From an uncultured Lachnospiraceae bacterium (GTDB lineage Bacteria > Bacillota > Clostridia > Lachnospirales > Lachnospiraceae), in NCBI GenBank assembly GCA_910586255.1, contig CAJUHR010000028.1, positions 4,667 to 68,666 of the forward strand: DNA of 64,000 nt. The letters are read 5' to 3'. The notes beneath the pieces are model-generated. The model saw only the letters and a list, made by a program, of their open reading frames with translations. It had not been told where the DNA came from and did not search any database. This document shows positions 34,671 through 43,159 of this stretch, in pieces. Positions within the stretch are counted from its first letter, which is position 1; each line of letters opens with the position of its first letter. Position numbers and translations under genes: made by a program.

Positions 34671-35351
34671 ATGGTAAATAATAATGGAATAGTCAGGGCA
34701 GGCAACAAGCAACTGGCCAACAGTGAATTGATTATCGGGCTGGCCTGTGCAGTGGGAACGGATATTGCGCATGTGATTGATTTGCTGAAAAGCCGGCTTA
34801 AGGAGCTGGGATACGAATCTGAGCATATTAAGATTTCAAAGCAGTTGATTGAACCTACTATTTCGGGCGGGATACCGGAGGAGTTGTCATCTTATGCTCG
34901 TGTGAATAAGCTTATGGATCAGGGAAATGAGCTGAGAAAAGGATTTGAACCGGGACCTTACAGCATTCTAGCATCCGGCGTGGCTCATTGCATCAACCAG
35001 ATTCGAGAGAAATATTCAAAGGAAAAGAATCGGGAGGATGAGACACAGATTCAGATTTCCAAAACAGCTTTTATAATTGACTCCCTTAAGCATCCGGACG
35101 AGGTGGAGAAGCTGCGGGAGATCTATCCTTCCGGCTTTTATATGTTTGTGGTCAATGAGTCTGAGGAACGAAGGGCCCGTCATCTTATGGACGCCAAAAA
35201 CATGGGAAAAGCAGATGCGACAAAGCTGATTCACCGGGATATGGAGGAAAATACTCCCTATGGTCAGCATACGCGGGCCGTATTTGAACTTGCGGATTTT
35301 CATCTTTCTGCCAATATGCATGAGAGCAGTGGGAATAAGCTAAATGAATAG
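34671..35351 (+). CDS. avcD: AvcD/DCD-type anti-phage deaminase, N-terminal part (ends at amber codon)
   Basis: 226 residues of the N-terminal P-loop-kinase-like domain of the AvcD family: ELIIGLACAVGTDIAHVIDL at residues 18-37, then AFIIDSLKHPDEVEKLREIY and FYMFVVNESEERRARHLM, ending HESSGNKLNE. In intact proteins the chain continues straight into the deaminase. Here TAG 35349-35351 interrupts, and the same frame resumes with the expected sequence. ATG 34671 follows GGGAGGAAAGGGG; the longer frame start at 34557 has no RBS. The domain is thought to regulate or bind nucleotide for the deaminase that depletes dCTP/dCMP in infected cells. Confidence 0.85.
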   Translation: MVNNNGIVRAGNKQLANSELIIGLACAVGTDIAHVIDLLKSRLKELGYESEHIKISKQLIEPTISGGIPEELSSYARVNKLMDQGNELRKGFEPGPYSILASGVAHCINQIREKYSKEKNREDETQIQISKTAFIIDSLKHPDEVEKLREIYPSGFYMFVVNESEERRARHLMDAKNMGKADATKLIHRDMEENTPYGQHTRAVFELADFHLSANMHESSGNKLNE

Positions 35352-36233
35352 GGGCTTACCTTAAAGCTTCAGATTGACAGGATTTTAAATCTTATTTTTG
35401 GGAATCCTTTTATTACACCTACATTTGATGAATATGCAATGTTTATGGCTTACTCCTCCGGGCTGCGGTCTGCGGATCTCTCCCGCCAGGTGGGTGCTGT
35501 GATTGCTAAGAACCATGATATTATAGCTACCGGGGCCAATGATGTTCCATGCTTTGGAGGAGGACAATACTGGCCGGATGAGGAGTATAAGGATTTTCCT
35601 AAGGGCAGAGATTATACCCGGGGGTATGATTCCAATAAGATAGAGCTTAAGAAGATTGTAGACGAAATTATTGATATTTTTACATATGAGGGAACCCCTC
35701 AGGAGGAAGAGGACTTTAAAATCAAATCCCGAAAGGCAGTGTTAAGCTCATCTTTAAGGGAGCTGACAGAATATGGGCGGCCGGTTCATGCGGAAATGGC
35801 GGCGATTATGTCCTGTTCCAGAAACGGCATTTCCACAAAGGGTGCCACCTTGTATTGCAGCACCTTTCCGTGCCATAACTGTGCAAAGCACATTATCTCC
35901 TCAGGAATAAAGAAGGTTGTATATATTGAACCCTATCCTAAGAGCAGGACGCTGGATTTGTATAATGATTCCATTACAATAAACGGGGAACCGGATAAGG
36001 TAGTATTCAGCGAATTTGTCGGCATTGGCCCACGGCGTTTTTATGATCTTTTCTCCTTGCGGCTTAGCACCGGAACAAGAATCCGGCGGAAGGGGGAGAG
36101 CGGTCATTGTGTTGAATGGAGTGAGAAAAATGCCAGAGTTCGCTGTCAGATGATTTCAACATCTTATATTGACAAAGAGACTATGGAAGCATTAAAATGG
36201 GAGCATAACCTGGACGGGAGGGGAACGAACTAA
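35352..36233 (+). CDS. avcD: AvcD/DCD-type deaminase, C-terminal cytidine-deaminase part (same frame after amber)
   Basis: 294 codons without a stop after the amber. The first 29 (GLTLKLQIDRILNLIFGNPF, then ITPTFDEYA) are typical linker sequence of this family, so they were once translated from the first half. The zinc deaminase core has RPVHAEMAAI (HAE) and FPCHNCAKH (PCxxC), and the C-terminus FVGIGPRRFYDLFSL is characteristic. The first internal ATG (35439) has no RBS, so independent translation is doubtful. Either the gene is a pseudogene, or amber read-through yields a full protein of about 520 aa. Ends immediately before the next start codon. Confidence 0.85.
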   Translation, partial: GLTLKLQIDRILNLIFGNPFITPTFDEYAMFMAYSSGLRSADLSRQVGAVIAKNHDIIATGANDVPCFGGGQYWPDEEYKDFPKGRDYTRGYDSNKIELKKIVDEIIDIFTYEGTPQEEEDFKIKSRKAVLSSSLRELTEYGRPVHAEMAAIMSCSRNGISTKGATLYCSTFPCHNCAKHIISSGIKKVVYIEPYPKSRTLDLYNDSITINGEPDKVVFSEFVGIGPRRFYDLFSLRLSTGTRIRRKGESGHCVEWSEKNARVRCQMISTSYIDKETMEALKWEHNLDGRGTN

Positions 36234-36407
36234 ATGAATACATTACAAGAAACGAGGCAGAAGCCGGAAGAAATGATCCATGCATCTAAGCTGTTAGATG
36301 TGATTGCACAATGGCCGGACTGGAAGCTGCAGGCGCTGTGTCTGGATGAAAGTGATTTGGAAATCAGAGAATTGATTCAAAGTAGACGGCAATTGCAGCA
36401 TTACTGA
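36234..36407 (+). CDS. 57-aa hypothetical protein coupled to the deaminase gene
   Basis: ATG 36234 directly follows the deaminase TAA with no gap, and GGGAGGGG lies 10 nt upstream inside the deaminase gene. The product starts MNTLQETRQKPEEMIHASKL and contains two predicted helices and a WPDWKLQALCLDESDLEIRE stretch. No family recognised. Its placement suggests an accessory or modulator of the deaminase. It ends before a strong terminator. Confidence 0.65.
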   Translation: MNTLQETRQKPEEMIHASKLLDVIAQWPDWKLQALCLDESDLEIRELIQSRRQLQHY

Positions 36408-36427
36408 CGCTTTTACAAAATTGTTCC

Positions 36428-36470
36428 AGGCAGGGGCCGGATTTGTTCCGGCACCCTGCCTTTCTTTTTT
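36428..36470 (+). terminator. Strong terminator after the deaminase operon
   Basis: AGGCAGGG-GCCGGA with TCCGGC-A-CCCTGCCT (stem of 14 pairs with one bulge), then TTCTTTTTT. Confidence 0.92.
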
Positions 36471-36540
36471 CGTGGTGCGCCCGCCGTCTGAACTGTTACG
36501 ATAGTACTGTTGGAGCTTCATGAAACAACCCCGCCGAATG

Positions 36541-36569
36541 TTGACATACTTTCGTTTTTTGCGTATAAT
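36541..36569 (+). promoter_or_regulatory. Perfect consensus promoter of the toxIN locus
   Basis: TTGACA (36541-36546), exactly 17 nt, TATAAT (36564-36569). Its strength fits the need for high levels of antitoxin RNA in type III systems. Confidence 0.9.
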
Positions 36570-36575
36570 AATAGC

Positions 36576-36750
36576 ATTGAGCAGTAATGCTCACTTGCAA
36601 AGTGCCCTGCCACTTTAAGCGCAGATCATTTATGCAAAGTGCCTTGCCACTTTAAGCGCAGATCATTTATGACAGGCGCACCACGGCCTTGACGGTGGTT
36701 GTAATGGCAAGAGGGGTGATGGATGTCGTCCCTCTTGTTCATATGGAAAG
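36576..36750 (+). ncRNA. toxI: Type III antitoxin RNA (ToxI-like) with two 37-nt repeats
   Basis: Tandem units at 36596-36632 and 36633-36669 differ at one base. Each contains AAAGTG and CACTTT arms around a CCYTGC loop and a GCGCA segment, compatible with the pseudoknots of ToxI RNAs. A perfect hairpin CAAGAGGG/CCCTCTTG (about 36708-36737) lies between the repeats and toxN with a poor U-run, as expected for a leaky terminator that sets the antitoxin:toxin ratio. A short GAGCA-GTAA-TGCTC hairpin is at the 5' end. Confidence 0.85.
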
Positions 36751-36756
36751 GTTGCG

Positions 36757-37266
36757 ATGGACAAGCTCAATTTTTATACCATTGATTTGTCATATGTGAA
36801 TTATCTGAAAAATGTGGAGCGGGAAAAGCGAGGTTTTAGCCGGGTTCCCGATATGGATTATGGAGATCAGCGCAAACCGAAATTCCTTTGCGGAGTGATC
36901 CTCCAAGTCAACAGCATGAACTATTATGTGCCGGTTACATCCTACAAGCAGCAAAAGCCGGACAATTTTCTCATTAAAGTCACCAACGGCCAAGTGGTCA
37001 GTTCCCTGCGTTTCAACTATATGTTTCCTGTTCCGGATCAGTTGATTTCTGTGCGGATCATTGCTGATGAACCGGATCGCGCTTATCGGGCCCTACTGTC
37101 TCAGGAGCTACGATACTGCATCAAAAATCAGGAAACGATTCAGCATTTGGCCGAACGTACATACAGGCGGGTTCTGTTGGGGAAGAATCCTGGATTGGTT
37201 GCCAATAGCTGTGATTTTGAACTGCTGGAACAGGCATATTCTTTCTACATCCAAAAAGAGAAATGA
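36757..37266 (+). CDS. toxN: Type III toxin-antitoxin endoribonuclease (ToxN/AbiQ family)
   Basis: A 169-aa ToxN/AbiQ-type RNase. The N-terminus KLNFYTIDLSYVNYLKNVE matches the family start, and PVTSYKQQKPDN (T61, S62, K64) corresponds to the catalytic T-S-x-K of ToxN. The length equals the family norm of about 170. The toxin cuts cellular and phage RNA and its own repeat RNA, which then wraps it into an inactive complex; phage infection frees it and aborts infection. RBS GGAAAGG. It follows the repeat RNA and promoter directly. The exact subtype (ToxIN, CptIN or TenpIN) is not certain. Confidence 0.9.
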   Translation: MDKLNFYTIDLSYVNYLKNVEREKRGFSRVPDMDYGDQRKPKFLCGVILQVNSMNYYVPVTSYKQQKPDNFLIKVTNGQVVSSLRFNYMFPVPDQLISVRIIADEPDRAYRALLSQELRYCIKNQETIQHLAERTYRRVLLGKNPGLVANSCDFELLEQAYSFYIQKEK

Positions 37267-37368
37267 AAAGCAGGTCCGGCACAAATGAACCGCAGTCCTA
37301 TATATTACCGTTTTTGCCGCACGGGTGGCAGCCCCGGCTTACAAAATTTACAGAAAATGGAAGGAATT

Positions 37369-37409
37369 CTGGCGGGAGGCTGCCCGGCTCATGGGCAGCC
37401 TCCCGCCAG
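37369..37409. terminator. Bidirectional terminator between toxN and the convergent esterase
   Basis: CTGGCGGGAGGCTGCCC and GGGCAGCCTCCCGCCAG form a perfect 17-bp stem with loop GGCTCAT; CTTTATTCT follows on the plus strand. Confidence 0.85.
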
Positions 37410-37411
37410 CT

Positions 37412-39133
37412 TTATTCTAATTCCAGATTCACATTCCAAAAGGTCACATCTGCGCTTCTTGCCACAAATATCCCTCCATAGACGTATTCCGAATCGATGG
37501 CAGTCAAAGGAAAATCAAAGCCGGCGGACACGGGCGCGTTGTCTCCGAAGGTACAGGTATACCCGTCAGAGGTTTTGCGGATTTCCAGATGAAGGGTTTC
37601 ACCGGGGCTGTAAAGCCGGGTGGCGGTCTGGCCCTGGGTCAGAACACCGTTTTTGCGGGCAAAGCAGCTCCAGGGCTTGTCAGAGCCGGACATGAGAGGT
37701 CCGGCGGCCACATAATCCCCCAAGGTGTCGCTGGTGACTGTGTCCAGATAAATGTCATCCCGCACCATCAGCCCGAAGGAGGCCTGATTGTTGGGATCGA
37801 AATGGTGGATGATCACATCGGCAGAAAGGGTGAAATTCCGGTCAGCAGGGACTGGCTGATAATACATGGCAATCCCGTCTGTCGTGGCGGAAATTTTTCC
37901 CACTCTTGCGCCCACAACGGAGCTGTCATTTCCCTCAAAGCGTCCGGCTCTCATCCAGATTCCCTCCTCGTAGGAGGAAAGGCTGAAATAAACGTCATTC
38001 AGATATTCGTAGGCATCAATATCCCCGAACACAGTGCCCTTCCAGTCTCCAACAGAGGCCCACTGGGCGCTCTCCCTGTCAGGCCGGTTAAAAATGCGCT
38101 CTTGATAGAGCGGGTTCACTGTGAGAATGGAGGGATCCGGAGGAGTCATATCCTCGGCAAGGTAATTTTTGAGCGGGCTGGCGCTCTTGACCAGCTCATC
38201 GGCAATCAGCCATGCATTGCAGGCGGCGCCGTAAAGGTTGGTGTGAGTATTGTCAATGCTGGCATCCCGAAAAGAGCTTCGGGCATGGCGGTCCTTGACG
38301 CCCTGTGCTCCCAGCTGTGTATAGATTTCCCGGGTCCGTTTGGTCAGATCCAGAACCGGCACGCTTTTGGCAACACCGGCCCGATTGATGGCTTTGGCGT
38401 AATCGCCTCCCTCAAAGACTCCTTCAATAGTGCTCTGAGAACCGGTGATATGGCCGCTTGCTCCGGTATAGTTGTTTCCTGCATCCCGGCGCACAATGGG
38501 AGTGCATAAAATCGGATTCACCCCAGCCTCCTGCATCGGCCGGATATAGTATTCAAAAAGATAGTTCTGGATGGATCCGGCAGTGGAAATGGAGGTGTTT
38601 GGGTTGGTATAGCGGAGAGCTTCGGGCTTTTCATCATTATGTCCGAAGCCGATCAGCACATAATCTCCCGCCTGCATTTCCCGAAGGAGGCGCTGGTAGT
38701 TGTCTGTCTGCAGATAGCTCTGGGTGCTGGTGCCTGATACTGCCAGATTTTGTATGGAGAGTCCCGAAAAATAGCGGTAAAGCTGGGTGCCCCAGCCGTA
38801 GCGGGGATAGTAGTAGGTGGTGTCATTAAACTCGGCGGCTGTGGAATCGCCTATGACCCAGACAGTCGGAATCCTGGTTCTTGTGGAAGCGGCGGTATCA
38901 GCTTTAACGGAGGTTTCGTCCTGCCCGGAAGCAGAGGTTTCGTCTTGTCCGGAAGCGGAGACTTCATCTTGTGCGAAAGCAGAAGAGCTGCGCTGCCCTG
39001 CATCATCAGAACCGGTATTCCCGGAGCCCCCATTGTCAGGTGAGGCATAGGCGGGAACGGAAAAAAGCGCGAGGGAAGCCGCGCACAGTGAGGCAAGAGA
39101 GAGAAGCTTTAAGGCTTTGATAGTTATTTTCAT
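37412..39133 (-). CDS. Secreted GDSL/SGNH-family esterase (rhamnogalacturonan-acetylesterase type) with C-terminal beta domain
   Basis: 573 aa. The signal peptide (KLLSLASLCAASLALFSVPA) ends at AYA-SP. A low-complexity linker with repeated SASGQDET follows (residues about 55-75). The SGNH domain covers about 88-325: block I VIGDSTAAEF (S97), block II with Gly in VSGTST, block III GFGHND (N166), and block V DNTHTN. The C-terminal 220 residues are a beta-rich region without an assigned name (concanavalin-like by feel). Such enzymes remove acetyl groups from pectin or other plant glycans. RBS GGAGCG. Monocistronic. Confidence 0.88.
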   Translation of the reverse strand: MKITIKALKLLSLASLCAASLALFSVPAYASPDNGGSGNTGSDDAGQRSSSAFAQDEVSASGQDETSASGQDETSVKADTAASTRTRIPTVWVIGDSTAAEFNDTTYYYPRYGWGTQLYRYFSGLSIQNLAVSGTSTQSYLQTDNYQRLLREMQAGDYVLIGFGHNDEKPEALRYTNPNTSISTAGSIQNYLFEYYIRPMQEAGVNPILCTPIVRRDAGNNYTGASGHITGSQSTIEGVFEGGDYAKAINRAGVAKSVPVLDLTKRTREIYTQLGAQGVKDRHARSSFRDASIDNTHTNLYGAACNAWLIADELVKSASPLKNYLAEDMTPPDPSILTVNPLYQERIFNRPDRESAQWASVGDWKGTVFGDIDAYEYLNDVYFSLSSYEEGIWMRAGRFEGNDSSVVGARVGKISATTDGIAMYYQPVPADRNFTLSADVIIHHFDPNNQASFGLMVRDDIYLDTVTSDTLGDYVAAGPLMSGSDKPWSCFARKNGVLTQGQTATRLYSPGETLHLEIRKTSDGYTCTFGDNAPVSAGFDFPLTAIDSEYVYGGIFVARSADVTFWNVNLELE

Positions 39134-39291
39134 GATGTTTACGCTCCTGTATTTTAAATTTTAATTTTACGTAGAAAAAGTTTCAAACATGCTTTTGCTG
39201 CATCTTGAACATTATACCGGATTTTGAGAGGATTGGGAACCTGATTAAAAAAAATGTAAGAAAAGGACGAATTTCAGAACAAAATATGATA

Positions 39292-39340
39292 CCCGAAAAA
39301 TCCATCGGCCGCCGGTAAGACGGCAGGCGGGTTTTTCGGG
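39292..39340 (-). terminator. Terminator of the aro operon
   Basis: Outer arms CCCGAAAAA and TTTTTCGGG enclose an inner GC-rich stem (GCCTGCCG/CGGCGGC region). The A and T tracts on either side would allow termination on both strands. Confidence 0.75.
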
Positions 39341-39395
39341 CAGTGAGATGAAACAGCTATTGCAATTCTTGTAAGGAATTGTCAAGAACCTCTTG

Positions 39396-40670
39396 CTATT
39401 GTAGTTTTTCCAGATCCCTATAAAATTCCGGATAGGAAATATTGACACATTCTGCCCCAAGAACCTCAGTCTCCCCCTCTGCCATGCAGGCTGCAATGGC
39501 AAAGGTCATGGCGATGCGGTGATCCAGCTTGCTGTCAATGATCGCTCCGTGAAGGGGTCTGCCCCCTCGTATGATCATGCCGTCCTCTGTCTCCTGCACA
39601 TCGGCCCCCATGGAGGTAAGGCCCTGCACCATCACATCGATTCGGTTGGATTCCTTTACCTTTAGCTCTGCGGCATCCCGGATAATTGTCTCCCCTTCAG
39701 CGAAGCAGGCCATGGCTGCAATTACGGGCAGTTCATCGATTAAGGTGGGAATGATGGCGCCGCCGATGGCGGTTCCGTGAAGGCTGCTGCTTTTTACCAG
39801 TATATCGGCAGTAGGTTCCCCCCTATCATCGTTTTCATTGATCAGCGTAAGCCTGGCTCCCATGTTTTGACAGACCTTTAAGATGCCGTTTCGGGTGGGA
39901 TTGATGCCTACATTGCGGATCAAAAGCTCCGAGCCGGGAACAATCAGGCCTGCCACGATGAAGAAGGCGGCGGAGGAGATATCTCCGGGTACAAGAATTT
40001 TCTGGCCGTAAAGCTCATTGACAGGCCGGATTCGGGCGGTAGTGCCCTCCGTGCGGACATCCGCGCCGAACAGGGAGAGCATGCGTTCTGTGTGATCCCG
40101 GGACACATAGGGCTCTGTCACGGAGGTTTCTCCATCCGCATAAAGGCCGGCTAAGAGAATGGCAGACTTCACCTGGGCAGATGCCACAGGGGACGGATAG
40201 TCAATTCCGCAAAGAGGCGATCCGGTGATCTCCATGGGGGCACAGCCGTTGTCGTTCAGGCAGCGGATTTTTGCTCCCATTTGGGAAAGAGGATCTATGA
40301 TCCGTTTCATGGGCCGTTTCCGAATGGATGCATCTCCGGTCAGGGTGGTGGTAAAATTCTGGGCAGCCAGGATGCCGGAGATCAGCCGTGTGGTGGTGCC
40401 GCTGTTGCCGCAGTCCAGAACATGCTCCGGTTTTTTTAAGCCCCGGATTCCCCGGCCGCGGACCAGAACCTTGTCCTTCTGATTTTCGATATCCACGCCC
40501 ATGCCGCGAAAGCAGGCGATGGTGGAGAGACAGTCCGCCCCCTGAAGAAAATTGTGGATTTCCGTGGTGCCCCTGGCCAGGGAACCGAACATAACGCTTC
40601 GATGAGAGATGGATTTGTCCCCGGGGACGGTGATCTCTCCCTTAAGGCTGCCGCACTTATAAAATTTCAT
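39396..40670 (-). CDS. aroA: 3-phosphoshikimate 1-carboxyvinyltransferase (EPSP synthase)
   Basis: A 424-aa enzyme joining phosphoenolpyruvate and shikimate-3-phosphate. Conserved blocks are GEITVPGDKSISHRSVMFGS (K19-type lysine), LDCGNSGTTTRLISGIL, RPMKRIIDPLSQMGA, SAQVKSAILLAG and ELKVKESNRID, all in place. The sequence resembles glyphosate-insensitive class II enzymes (LDCGNSGTTTR with later ALA absent), but that is not certain. Third gene of the aroF-tyrA-aroA operon, 74 nt after tyrA. Confidence 0.97.
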   Translation of the reverse strand: MKFYKCGSLKGEITVPGDKSISHRSVMFGSLARGTTEIHNFLQGADCLSTIACFRGMGVDIENQKDKVLVRGRGIRGLKKPEHVLDCGNSGTTTRLISGILAAQNFTTTLTGDASIRKRPMKRIIDPLSQMGAKIRCLNDNGCAPMEITGSPLCGIDYPSPVASAQVKSAILLAGLYADGETSVTEPYVSRDHTERMLSLFGADVRTEGTTARIRPVNELYGQKILVPGDISSAAFFIVAGLIVPGSELLIRNVGINPTRNGILKVCQNMGARLTLINENDDRGEPTADILVKSSSLHGTAIGGAIIPTLIDELPVIAAMACFAEGETIIRDAAELKVKESNRIDVMVQGLTSMGADVQETEDGMIIRGGRPLHGAIIDSKLDHRIAMTFAIAACMAEGETEVLGAECVNISYPEFYRDLEKLQ

Positions 40671-40744
40671 TTTTCCTTGTTCCTTTCCCTTGCCGCAGGC
40701 AGGTGATTCTGCGGCCGTTCATATTTTCGTGACCGTTCAGACGG

Positions 40745-41842
40745 TTATCTTCCCGTCAGCTCATAATTATACTTTTTCAGCTGTTTCCACGCCTCGTTCA
40801 TGGCAGATTCCTCATAAAAAGTGATTCGCAGCGCCCCTTCCCCGTGCTCCCGGTTGTGATTGATTCCGATATTTTTAATATTTATGCCCCGGGCGCTTAA
40901 GATCACCGACAGGGTGGAGATGGAACCGGGCTCGTCCACAATATCCACCGTAAAGGAATAATCGGGCGGCACGGAGCCCTTCCGGGTATCGGGAATCGAG
41001 TTGCGGTAGCTGCGGGAACGGTCAAACAGGTCATAGACAGACTGACTGTCCTTCCGGCAGAGCCCGTCAAGAATCTTTTGCAGGGAATCAATGTAGGCCT
41101 TTAGCATATCACAGATAGGCTGTGTGTTGGTCATGCAGATCTGTTCCCACATCTCCGGGGAGGAGGAGGCGATCCGGGTAATATCCTTAAAGCCTCCGGC
41201 TGCCAGCTGTTTCATCCGCTCCTGGGAATCATCGGAATCCTGGACCAGATTTACAAGACTGGAAGCGATAATGTGAGGCAAATGACTGATGGCCGCCACA
41301 ATCCGGTCATGGCAGACCGGATCCAGCACAATCGGAATGGAACCGATCAGCCTGGCGACAGCTACCATTTCCTCTACGTCCTCCTGGCGGGAGACTGGGG
41401 TGGGAGTGATGATGTAGTAGGCATTTTCCAGCAAATGATCTGTGGAATTTTCATAGCCTGTCTTTTCCGAGCCGGCCATGGGATGTCCTCCTACAAAGCA
41501 GTCTTCCATCTTAAGTTCCTTTACTGCCTGGTGAATACTTACCTTGGTGCTGCCTACATCGGTGACAATGGCCCCATCCTTTAAGCAGGGCCGAAGCATT
41601 TCCAAATAGCGTACATTGTATTCCACCGGAGTGCACAAAAAAACAATGTCACATTCCCGAAAGGCTTCTCCCACACCGTCCAGGATCACATCCACAATGC
41701 CGTCCCTCTTTGCCTGTTCCAGCTTGGAGCGGGTCCGCATATAGGCCAATATCTTCACATCGGGACAAGCTCGTTTAATGCCTCTGGCAATGGAGCCGCC
41801 GATTAAGCCTAAGCCGATAAAGCCGACAATCTTGTCCTCCAT
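40745..41842 (-). CDS. tyrA: Prephenate dehydrogenase with ACT domain
   Basis: 365 aa. A Rossmann NAD site GFIGLGLIGGSIARGIK opens the chain; the catalytic region includes DVGSTKVSIHQAV and GGHPMAGSEKTGYE with the conserved histidine, followed by SHLPHIIASSLV. The C-terminal 75 residues (YSFTVDIVDEPGSISTLSVI) are an ACT regulatory domain, probably sensing tyrosine. It makes 4-hydroxyphenylpyruvate for tyrosine. The start overlaps the aroF stop by one base, implying coupled translation. Confidence 0.96.
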   Translation of the reverse strand: MEDKIVGFIGLGLIGGSIARGIKRACPDVKILAYMRTRSKLEQAKRDGIVDVILDGVGEAFRECDIVFLCTPVEYNVRYLEMLRPCLKDGAIVTDVGSTKVSIHQAVKELKMEDCFVGGHPMAGSEKTGYENSTDHLLENAYYIITPTPVSRQEDVEEMVAVARLIGSIPIVLDPVCHDRIVAAISHLPHIIASSLVNLVQDSDDSQERMKQLAAGGFKDITRIASSSPEMWEQICMTNTQPICDMLKAYIDSLQKILDGLCRKDSQSVYDLFDRSRSYRNSIPDTRKGSVPPDYSFTVDIVDEPGSISTLSVILSARGINIKNIGINHNREHGEGALRITFYEESAMNEAWKQLKKYNYELTGR

Positions 41843-42855
41843 CAGAAACTCCTCCCCTCCAGCCGGGCGTAGGGCCGCAGCCCTTTTGTCAATTCTTCAA
41901 ACTGTTCAAAGGTCAAAGACTGGGGACCGTCAGACAGGGCCCTGGCCGGGTCCGGATGAACCTCGATCATCAGCCCGTCCGCCCCGGCGGCAATGGCACA
42001 TTTGGCCAGCGGAGGCACATAAGCTCTCACCCCGGTTGCATGGCTGGGATCCACAATGACAGGAAGGTGGGATTTGCTCCGCAGCACCGGCACCGCGCTG
42101 ATATCCAGAGTATTTCGGGTTGAGGTCTCATAGGTCCGGATGCCCCGCTCGCAGAGCACCACCCGCTCATTGCCCTCAGACATAATATATTCTGCCGCAT
42201 TGAGCCACTCGTCAATGGTGGCGGAAAGTCCCCTCTTTAAAAGCACCGGAATGTTGGCCTTTCCCGCCTCCTTAAGCAGCTCAAAATTCTGCATATTCCT
42301 TGCGCCAATCTGAAGCATATCCACATATTTGACAGCCGTCTCAATGGCATGATGGCTGGTAACCTCGCAGATAACCGCAAGCCCGGTGGCATCCCTGGCT
42401 TCCTTCATATATTTAAGTCCCTCCTCCTCTAAGCCCTGGAAGGAATAGGGAGAGGTCCGGGGCTTGTAGGCTCCGCCCCGAAGAAAATTGGCCCCCGCCT
42501 TTTTCACTGCAAAGGCAGTCTCCAAAAGCTGTTCCCGGCTCTCTACCGCGCAGGGTCCCGCCATAATCGTGAGCGTCCCGGGCCCGATAGAAGTATTTCC
42601 CACCGGCACCACCGAGGCCTCCGGATGAAATTTGCGGTTGGCCAGCTTGTAGGACTCGGTGACAGCCACCACCTTATCCACCCCGTCAGCAATCTCAAAA
42701 TTGATCCCATTAAGCTTGCTCTTATCGCCGACCACTCCGACAATCGTAACCTCATGCCCCTCAGAAAGATGAACCTGCAGCCCCTGCCCTTCAATCTGGC
42801 CGGTGATTTTTTGAATCGAATCTTTAGAAGCATTAGGCTTCATAATAATAATCAT
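41842..42855 (-). CDS. aroF: 3-deoxy-7-phosphoheptulonate synthase (DAHP synthase, type I beta)
   Basis: 337 aa, first committed step of aromatic synthesis. An N-terminal ferredoxin-like regulatory domain (residues 1-68, MIIIMKPNASKDSIQKITGQ) precedes the barrel. Catalytic motifs are GPCAVESREQLL, FLRGGAYKPRTSPYSFQG, LQIGARNMQN, LKRGLSATIDEWL and DPSHATGVR. The start is moved to ATG 42855, with GAGGAAAA upstream and the family N-terminus; an earlier frame start at 42888 is less likely. First gene of the operon. Confidence 0.95.
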   Translation of the reverse strand: MIIIMKPNASKDSIQKITGQIEGQGLQVHLSEGHEVTIVGVVGDKSKLNGINFEIADGVDKVVAVTESYKLANRKFHPEASVVPVGNTSIGPGTLTIMAGPCAVESREQLLETAFAVKKAGANFLRGGAYKPRTSPYSFQGLEEEGLKYMKEARDATGLAVICEVTSHHAIETAVKYVDMLQIGARNMQNFELLKEAGKANIPVLLKRGLSATIDEWLNAAEYIMSEGNERVVLCERGIRTYETSTRNTLDISAVPVLRSKSHLPVIVDPSHATGVRAYVPPLAKCAIAAGADGLMIEVHPDPARALSDGPQSLTFEQFEELTKGLRPYARLEGRSF

Positions 42856-42902
42856 AATTTTTTCCTCACTCACACAAAAGAATTTCAACCCACATCCCTC
42901 AT

Positions 42903-42965
42903 ATTCTAACGCACTCCCCCCTAATTGTCAACGCTTTGTTACTTTAAACTTTGACGCTTTAAAGT
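42903..42965 (-). promoter_or_regulatory. Promoter of the aro operon with upstream palindrome
   Basis: Minus strand TTGACA (42931-42926), 17 nt, TAGAAT (42908-42903). Just upstream is a perfect inverted repeat ACTTTAAA-9-TTTAAAGT (42941-42965), placed as an activator or repressor site. No regulator gene is adjacent. Confidence 0.65.
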
Positions 42966-43159
42966 TAGAACAAAACCACCTAAACCACTCAAACCTCTTT
43001 TTCCCCTTTTTCTAAAACCAAGCCTCTTTTATAATCAAATAACATGATTTTTCAAACAATAATATCAGACCTTACCATTCCCAATATACCCTCCAAAACC
43101 TCTGCCGAAAATACTGCCCGCATCAAAAAAATTCACTTTCACCCCAGCCAACAAAGCAG

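Noticed and set aside
36596..36669. Two 37-bp repeats as a minimal CRISPR array
   Set aside because: The units are directly adjacent with no spacers and sit before a ToxN gene; a type III antitoxin RNA explains them.
37589..38509. 306-aa plus-strand ORF opposite the esterase
   Set aside because: The minus-strand frame has a signal peptide and full SGNH motifs; the plus frame has none.
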